From NCBI GenBank assembly GCA_963970005.1, contig CAXAMN010001237.1:1-64000 (forward strand): a DNA stretch of 64,000 nt, written 5' to 3'. The stretch comes from Durusdinium trenchii (Eukaryota; Sar; Dinophyceae; Suessiales; Symbiodiniaceae). Under the pieces are notes generated by a model, which saw only the letters and a list, made by a program, of their open reading frames with translations, had not been told where the DNA came from and did not search any database. The position numbers and the translations under genes are program-made. Numbering within the stretch: position 1 is the stretch's first letter; each line of letters starts with the position of its first letter. This document shows positions 23,501 through 32,500 of this stretch, one piece after another.

Positions 23501-26500
23501 TCTAGACTCCACCCGCCACCTTGATGGAACCCCCTCCCTGTTCGTCCCCACCACGATGAATCCGTCCTTCCAGCACCTGCACTGCCCCACCTGGCCCGGT
23601 GGGGCTGGGGGTTCCGAGGAACCCGACCGAGGACAACGGCCTACGCTTCTCTTCGACCCTAAGAGTCTATGTGGGTGGTCCCGGGTGGTCGGTTTCCAAG
23701 AGCGTGCCTGGGGAGGGGTGCCTGGGGGGGTTTCTAAATCAGTATTTGCAAGAGGCGCTCATGACGTCCTTGTGATCATGCAAAGAGGTCACGACCAGAC
23801 TACCCACACCAAAAGACATTGACCAAGCAAAACTTGGCGCACAGCTGGAATCTATCTATCGAGGAGAACGATCTTCCAAACTCACTTAAGGATCTTAAGG
23901 GGATTCAAGTCACGGCGGCGCTGTTCCAGTTCCATCCACGTTCCATCCAGCCCGCACTCGTCCGAGCCCCATCCTGGGCCGAGCCCCCACCCTGGCGAGC
24001 CCGCACGCGCTCGTGCCTTGGAGTGCTTCAAGAGCCACTGCAAAGACATCGCGGTCGCTCGCCCGCTCTCATGCTTCACCCACCTGGCGATCGAGAAAGG
24101 CCGTGGTCATGGGGAGACCCCTCCAAAAAAAAGAAAAGCCAAGGCTTGCGTCTCAACAGCCCCTCGTTGGCTCCGCGGAGGCCGCCGATGTCTCGTTTGG
24201 GCGCCGGCCTTCGGATACCCTGTGCCACCCAGCGCGCCAGCTGCGGCAGCTCCGGCGGGGCCGCGCTGCCGAGGGCCGCCGAAAGCACGGCCTCCACGTA
24301 GGCGGGCTCCAAGGACCAGGCCTGGCAGATCTGAAGATCTGCGAAGCTGCCCCGTCCCAGCCGTCCCAAGCGAAGAGTTTCCCTGGTGGCTCACCAATGA
24401 CCTATGCCTCTATAGATCTCTAATAGACTGACACGGGGTCCATCCGTGAAGCCCGAAGTTGGTACAGAACACTGCAAGAACCAGGACATACGTTGTTTTC
24501 GGGTGGTGGGTAGTGTCCCATTGAGGGCTGGTCATGAGCTTGACAGACTCCACATTCCACATTCCACCCTCTCCTGCAGGAAAAGCCAATCCGCGTACTG
24601 CCCCCAAAGGTGGCCATCATCGCACAGCTGGCAGGTCTGTTCAAACCACCTGATCCGAAGCGGGGTGGTCTGGGCTGATCTACCTGAAGTCCACACCCTT
24701 CACCGCCCGAGGGAGGTTCTCACACATCGTAAAATCACCTGCCTGGTGGGTGCTCCAAAGTGGCCCTTCACTCACCCCTTCCAAGATTGAGAATCATCTC
24801 ATATCATCTCAACCAGCCCCGTCAATATACAATTACCCTAGACATCCCTAGACTACATATGGGGTGCCCCAGTCAAGACTTGGAATTGCGGAAGCGACGG
24901 GAAGGACTCGAACTAGCCAAGACCAAGCAGTTCTTCTCACCTGACATTCGCCACATTCTCCACAAGCTGCTTCTCCACCCCGACATGTGCGACCCCATCA
25001 GCCGGTCCCAACCTTTTGGACCTCAGCATGCCCCAATTCCAACCTTGGCGTCGAAAACCTCGCACTTTCCACCCTCAGCTGACCCCCAGTTCCTCTTGCT
25101 CAGCAGCCAGGAATGCGACTGTCCAAGCCACTGGCCCATGAAGAAGGGGTTCAGCTGTGCACCCGGAAGCGTCGTCGACAGCTCGGGAACCATCAGCGCC
25201 GTGCACCAGCGCCCGGCCCACTCGTCGAACAGCTGCCCCGGCGCACCTGAAGAGGGCACTCTGATTGGAACCAAACGGGCGATGGTGAGGCTGTGTATTG
25301 GGGCAGAACCCCAATCGGCCTTTTCCCACTTGGCCCCCCCGGCCTCCAGGCCTCCTGCAGGTCTCAACTTCCAAACTGCGGAATCGAAACACCTTGCAGA
25401 CTCACCAGGCACTTCGCAGCACCACAGATGGCCGCACCGCTCTTCACAATATTTTTTTCCACTTCTTTTGGCGTCCGAAACCTCCACGTGTCGCGCTTCT
25501 GGCGACGGTGAACCTCGTCTGGTGTCTGAGGACATGGGGGTCGTCGCTCAGCAGGCGGCGCCTGGGAAGCAAATGGTCACCTCGCCGCTTCCGAAGGCCA
25601 TCCAATAGTCGTCGTTGTCCTTTTGACAGGGTCCGCTGAGGCCGTTCACCGGGAAGTGCTCCGCCTGGTACTGTACAGAGGTGTCGCGGTCGCAGGGCAC
25701 GTCGGCGGAGAGGCCGTTGCTGCTGCTGGAGCCCAAGTTGTTCTTCACATACATGGAGTACTGCTTCTGTTCACTTGGAATCTTGGTAATCACCCCAATG
25801 TACCCATCCGAAGGGCTCCAGTTGAAGGCATACTCACCACCTGCAGGAACATCTTGCCACAGCTTGCCCCCCTTTGTCAGCTGGCGCTGTGGCAACTGCA
25901 CCGTCGATTTGCAGGGGGGCATCGCCTCCAGACGTGCAAGAGATGCTCGTGTAGTCTTGTTCCACTCCTGTGACGACGGTGGCCTTGTCCCAATTCACTA
26001 AGCTCTTCTGGCTAGAGTCATAGTAAAGAGCTTCACTCTGACCTGGACTTGCGAAGCACGCTGTGTGATCCGGATAATTCTCGGTGGTCGCCGCCCACCC
26101 GTCCGTGTAGGCACAGTAGGCCTTTTCAGCATCTGTGACCATAATCATCAAATAAGAATTCTGACCCCCCAAGCATTGGGCATAGGCAGCGTTGAACCCT
26201 TCAGCGCATATGGGCGCCAGCTGCTGAGCAGGCGTGGCACCAGATTGGGACGGGCCCTTCACCACGATCGGGGTACTGGTACGTGAGTGCGCTTGGATCA
26301 AGCTCGTGGGCTCTTGGCAATCCTGGCTTGCCGTCACCACGGCCAAAAGAGCAACCCAAACAGCCATGAGGATCAGACCGACACCCGAGACGAGACCGAG
26401 ATCCGAGACGCTCTGGATGAGCATTGAACACTTGAGAAAAAGAGTCGGTGGATGTCTAGCATGTCTTCTTTTCCTTGACAGAGAGAGAGCATCCACTCCC

Positions 26501-29500
26501 ACATCGCTCCACTCGCAGCTCAGTCCCGCACCTTCCGCTGCCAGGTGCTTGCCCAGCCCCACCAGCGAGCGCAGCACGCGCGGCGAGGGCGTGGCGCCCA
26601 CGGAGGACAGCAGCTGAGAGGAGAGCCTTCGTCAACCGAACGAAGAAAAGGCGGAGACTGAAGGCTCCGAGGTGAAGGTTACGCGTTTTAGCCGGTAGAT
26701 CTTGTGTGTGTGTGTGTGTTCCCGTGATTTATTAAATGCTTTTCTTTGACCCACCTGTCTCAAGCAAAGTTCACAGGCATCAAGTCATAGGCGAGGTCTG
26801 GCCACATCTTTGAACAATTGAAGGAGAGTGAATGAGGGTGTCCTGCAAAGACTCCTGCTTGAACCATCCCAAGCTATTGGCCTCAGAAGGGTTCTGCTCT
26901 CAAAGGCAGGCAAAGTATCTAGCAAAAAAGCACACATCCATGCACATCCAATCCGTACTTGACCTAAGGGGTCCATTGCAACCACCCAAGGCCCCGCACA
27001 GGCGCCACAGTCTTTGGCACCATGTGGCACAAGCCCGTTGGCCCAACGGCAGGCCCCACTCCCCACGCACAACCCCTGTCCCCACCGGTCTTTCTTCGCC
27101 GAGGTGGCCCGGCGATCTCGTGGTGCACCGCCCGACGGCCGCGGCGGAAGTCCGCGTCTCGCAGCTTCGTGAAGGCCGAGGCCAGGGCATAGTCCAAGAC
27201 CTCGGAGGCAGAGGCCAACGCGGAGGTTGAGAGACCTGAACTAGCAACAAGAAGCTACTAGGAACAAGTGCATCGAACCGCTTCTAGTAACAAGTGCCTT
27301 ACTAGTATAAGTAACAAGAAGCTACTAGGGGCTCCTGGCCTTACTAGGTTGAGAGACCTGAACGTTCGGACCCTGGTCTGTGGTACATATGGGATGGGCG
27401 ACCTTAGGGCTGTTCAACCTCTCTTAGAGACTCTGGGCGGATCAAGGCGAACTTCTTTGGTCCTTTGTCGGAGCGGTCGGGGGCGCACTCGACCCATGAG
27501 GTATGCCACCCCGACGAAAAGAGGGACTGTTTGGACCCAAACTGCGTCGCTTTTTGAGAAAGGCCTCCCCGCCAATCCGCTGAAAGAAAACAAGAAGAAC
27601 CCGACATTTAGAAACGCAATGCTGATACTTTAGTATTGGAAGCCTTGGTCTCTTATATGAGTGTTACTTGAGTTGTGAATAGGGAAAAAATGGAAAAAGG
27701 CTGCTCCCCACTTCCGCTCACCTGCAAACCTTCGGCCATCCGCTCGCGCTGCGCCATCAGCAGCTTGGAGCGCCAAAGGCTCGGCTCCAAGACCTGCTGG
27801 GTGTCCAAAACCCACTCCGCCAGCTTGTAGCTCCGCTCCTCGGCACCGTGGTCTCGCCCCTCCGCGGCCCGGTACGTCCGAGGAAAAAACGTTTGGACGT
27901 TTGTTCGGCTCTGCAAAGAGTTAAGTGTTTGGGCATCTGTACTTCTTTTCGCTCTTCATCTCGATCTTCAACGGTCTGCCCGTTTACTGGAGAAACTCTC
28001 GTGGCGACTTGGTTCTCGTTGTCTTGTGGCGATGTGGGACACCACTTCCTGCGGTGGGATTGTGAGCCTACACCCAGTTCATCAAGCTCCCGGAAGCGAA
28101 ACATCTCAAGATCAGGGCCCCTCTCGCCTGCATGCAAGTCTGCATCAAGGCATCGGCTTCTGGCACCTGCAAACCCAGCTAACCCCACGTGGCACCCAGT
28201 CCTCCTGCTGATCTGTTGAAAGAAATCCTACCACTTCAGGGCCACTGACGCCAGATAGCAAAACTCCATAGCTGTCACCCATAGCTGCCGCTATCTGGGG
28301 ACAAAAAGAAACTCAAACCCCATCCAGCCTGTAGCACCTCCAAGAGATCCAAGGAAGCCGCACGACGAAGCGCTGCCGCTGAGCAGCCCGTCTTCTCGGG
28401 CGATTCCTGGCAAAGCTGCCGTGTATTGACTCAGTCCGCGACACGGTATGAGGCTCGACAGAAGAAAATTATGAAATCAAAGCAATCTTCTCAGCTACTC
28501 AGCTATTTCATGCAGCCCTTCTCATGTCCTGCAGCCCTGCTTCACCGCATTCCCCTCCTTTCTTCCCATCTGACCACCAACCAACCTTTGGCCCAAAAAA
28601 CAACCTGCCACCAGGGCACCAAGGCATCTAAGAGCTCCAGCTGTGGATGCAGCTCGTCATGCACCTGGCCGGGGCCAGTGCAGACGGACACGCCACACTT
28701 CTAAGTGCGGACGCGAGGTGATAAAAACGCAAAAAACGAGGAGAAGATAGGAGAAGTGGAGTCACCCCCCAATTTCCTCCCATTATGTTCTGGCTGGGGA
28801 TTGCCCCGGCACAAGCCATACTGGAGTAACCTCGAAAAATGAATCCTCCCCCTGATTGAAGTGACAGGCGGAGGTGCATCCTCATCCGTCCGACCGCCCG
28901 TTGATCTGTCGCAAGCCACCCATGTTCACACCATAGATCAGCCCCAACAGGGCTGAAGATGAACGAGAGGAGGGCTTCACACCATAGATCAGCACCAAAA
29001 GAAGCTTCCCATGCGAGATGTTCGGATGGTCAGCCGGAGGTCAGGTGCCACGGCTCGACCAAGCCCCGACGACGGACCTGAAGGGAGCTCAGCAGCAAGG
29101 GCTCAGTATGGCACAGCGCACTGATCTCTGTCTCCAGTGAGGACCGTGCCTGGATATTACAAACATGTTGATCTGTTTTCCGGAAGGCCTGAGCCTGAAG
29201 CCTTCTCAGAAGTGCTGTGAGTTGCTTCGTGCTAGTTAAAGCTTCAAGCTTTAAACATCCAAATGCAAGTGTTTAATTGTTCAACAGTCATCACAACCAC
29301 CATCGTATGTCATCATGATCAATGAGACTCCCATGGCACATGCACATTCGATTGGAGCGGTGCTCGGCGCGGGGGTTCCGCACCTGGCGCAACGCTTGGG
29401 GTGCCAGCTCCGAGCCCAACTTGACCTCCACGGCCTGAGGAGGGGTCTAGGGGCGGTTCGTGTCTAGGACTGATTGGGGTGGTATTTCTTCTCTTTGCAG

Positions 29501-32500
29501 CCACAAGTGTACATCTATGGTGCCTATAGTCTCTTTGGATTTCTTGGCTCTCTTTGCGGTTCTGAGGAGTTGGCATGGGGCACTTGCTGCCCCCAAGGTG
29601 TCATAACTACGACTACGACTACGACTACTACGACTACGACTACGACTACTACTACCACTACCACTACCACTACCACTACCACTACCACTACTACCTCCTC
29701 CACCTCCTCCTCCTCCTTCTGCTTCTGCTTCTGCTTCTTCTTCTTCTTCTTCTTCTGCTTCTTCTTCTTCTTCTTCTTCTTCTGCTTCTTCTTCTTCTTC
29801 TTCTTCTTCTTCTTCTTCTTCTTCTTCTTCTGCTTCCGCTTCGGCTTCTTCTTCTTCTTCTTCTTCTTCTTCTTCTTCCTTCATGGGCCTCATGGGCCTC
29901 ATGGGTCCCTCCAAGCTGCGCGTCCGACTTCCACCAACCCCAAAAATCTGTCCTCCTTCCTTCCCCCCCTTTTATGGCCAGTGGTGTTGGCCTGCGGAAG
30001 CGCCTCCAGCGCGCGATGCGGCCGCTGGGGGCCCGGACCGCTTCCACCATGAACAGCGCATGCAGATCGTCCCACCTCGACAGCCTCGCCACCCCTTCGC
30101 CCCCGCGGGCCGCGGACGCGTCCGCGTCGGCCGCGGCCGCCCAGGCGGCGGCACTGGCGGCTTGGGCCGTGCCCAGGGCCGAGCGGCTCGCCTGGCCGGG
30201 ATGACGAGCTTCGAAAAGGCGGTTGAAGAAGGCATGCATGGAGCTTGGGACAGCCAAAAAGGTTTGAAGATCCAAAGGGGCTAGGGATCGACATTTGAAG
30301 CGTCACCTGTGGCAAAGACATCATCATGTTGATATGATCAATGGGGTCACAGATTCAAACGAGCTGCAGTTTTTGGTATGAGGGAATTTGAAGCACAAAG
30401 GTAACACTTCACAAACAGCGCCACACCTTAGAATCCCCTGGTGTTGTGAGTTCATATTTGGAGTTTTTTGTCAGCTCGAACCCGTGTCCTCCCAGTCTCG
30501 CTTCAGGAGTAGCTCCTTGGAGAGGCACGACGACAACAACGGGAACCGGTCAAAGCATCAGCGGCGTTCACTGGACTGGACGGCCAAGCGCTGGTCCAAC
30601 CACTTCATCATAACAAAATGGCCAAACATGACGGAGAAGAATAAGAAGAAAAGGAGAAGGAGAAGGAGAAGGAGAAGGAAGAAGAAGAAGGAGGAGGAGA
30701 AGGAGAAGGAAGAAGAAGGAGAAGAAAAAGGAGTGGGAGAAGGAAGAAGAAGGAGAAGGAAGAAGAAAAAGAAGGAGAAGAAGAAGAAGGAGAACGAGAA
30801 GGAAGAAGAAGAAGGAGAAGGAGAAGGAGAAGGAGAAGGAGAAGGAGAAGGAGAAGNNNNNNNNNNGAGAAGGAAGAAGAACGAGAAGGAAGAAGAACGA
30901 GAAGGAAGAAGAAGAAGAACGAGAAGGAGGAGAAGAAGAAGGAAGAAGAAGAAGAACGAGAAGGAAGAAGAAGAAGGAGAAGGAAGAAAAAGGAGAAGCA
31001 AAAGGAAAAGGAAGAAGAAGAAGGAAGAGGAAGAAGAAGAAGAAGGAAAAGGAAGAAGAAGAAGAAGGAGGAGATGGAAGGAGAAGAAGAAGAAGAAGTC
31101 ACTAACATACCACCCCTGTCTGCGCCCGTCACCTCTCATTCCCCATCTTTCATGCATTCCTAGAGGCGTACGATTGGGCAAAGGCCACCATTGCCTCCGG
31201 CGCCCAGCCCTGGTGCATCCGCAGCCACGCCTGGAGCGCCTCTTCATCGCGCGCCTCCAGCGCGCTGTCCAGCCAGGTTCGCGCCAGCAGATTCTGCAGA
31301 CCACGCCCGGAGCCCAAGCGCCTAACATCCGCCGCGTTGTTCGTGTCCTCCCACGCATCGGGGTCCTGGCCAGTGCTGCTTTGGGACGAGAAAAACAACG
31401 ATGGACTGGTGGTTCTGCCGCTGAAGGACCGCTCAAACAGGTGCGGTTGGCCCCCTGCTTCAGGAGTGCCAGCTGTTCAAGATGAGGACTTCGCATCGGG
31501 TCCGGGTATTTGATCGATTCTGTAGCACAAGTCCTTGAACACAATAGCTACAATGCGGGAAAGAGTGCGATTCAAGTTGGCGCAGCATAGCAATAATATT
31601 GGATCATGCAAATTTATTAAGATCTCCAGACAATGACAGCACCAGCCGGAACAATCTCCGTGGCCACTGGAATTTCCTTGCCTCATAGGACTTGGCAAAG
31701 AGCAGATTCGCCTCCTCGTAGCGCTTCTGTGCGAAGCACAGCAAAGCATCCTGCGGTCGGGTCGACAACGAGCCAGAACTTGGCAGCCCTTCTCTGCCCG
31801 GTCTGGAGGCTTTCCAGACCTCAGAACTTCTCAGTACCAGATCGCCCACCCTCCTGACCATCCCCATCCTGGAAGAGCACCACCGCGCGCCCCGTGGGCG
31901 CGGCAAAGGCCCAGGCGCCGTGGCAGAGCAGCGCCAGGACGCCGCGGCACAGACCCACGTCGCGCAGGCGCAAGGCGCTCGAGAGCAACGGCACGAGGTT
32001 CTGGTCCAAGGCTTCCACGGCCTGAGAACGTCTTGGAGTGTTGGGGTGTTTGTCTACTAAAGTCTACTAGACCATACATGCTGACTCAGGGGCAGCATGT
32101 GCCGCTGAAAGACTCAGTCCCTGGGATGTCTGGTGCAAATTCCTGTGACACCGGATCCTGAGAAGATCCATGAGAGTCCTGGGCCCACTTCTTTCACCCA
32201 TGCAAAGCCGAGCTCTTTCAGTGGGCCAACGGCACCAAAGGGAATATCTTTAAATTTTATAGTTACCTCAATAGCGCCTAGTGCCTAGTGTATATATTAT
32301 TTTATATAGATCTTTGACTAGTGCCTAGTGTACTTCAATGTCTTTTTGTCTGTCTCCCTCTCTCTCTCTCTCTTTCCAATTTTCCACTCTTGGGCAGCTT
32401 ACCTCATCCACTATCATCCACCCATCACCTTCCTGCGCCTTGTGCGATGGTAAGCTGTTCTTGGGATCTGTCAGGATCGTCACCCGCTGCGTTCCTCCGG

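Noticed and set aside
24760..25608. 282-codon plus-strand frame
   Set aside because: Its two best stretches are antisense to spliced minus-strand exons (24941-25012 and 25100-25246), and the frame has no domain.
29474..30284. Long plus-strand open frames rich in Thr, Leu or Phe
   Set aside because: They are translations of the ACT/CTT microsatellite and its flanks; a minus-strand exon explains the remainder.
29606..31098. CRISPR-like or satellite array
   Set aside because: No regular spacers; simple triplet microsatellites in a eukaryotic genome.
30388..31544. Long frames rich in Arg/Lys/Glu (plus) or Ser/Phe/Leu (minus)
   Set aside because: Translation of a GAA/GGA microsatellite across an N gap; not protein-like.
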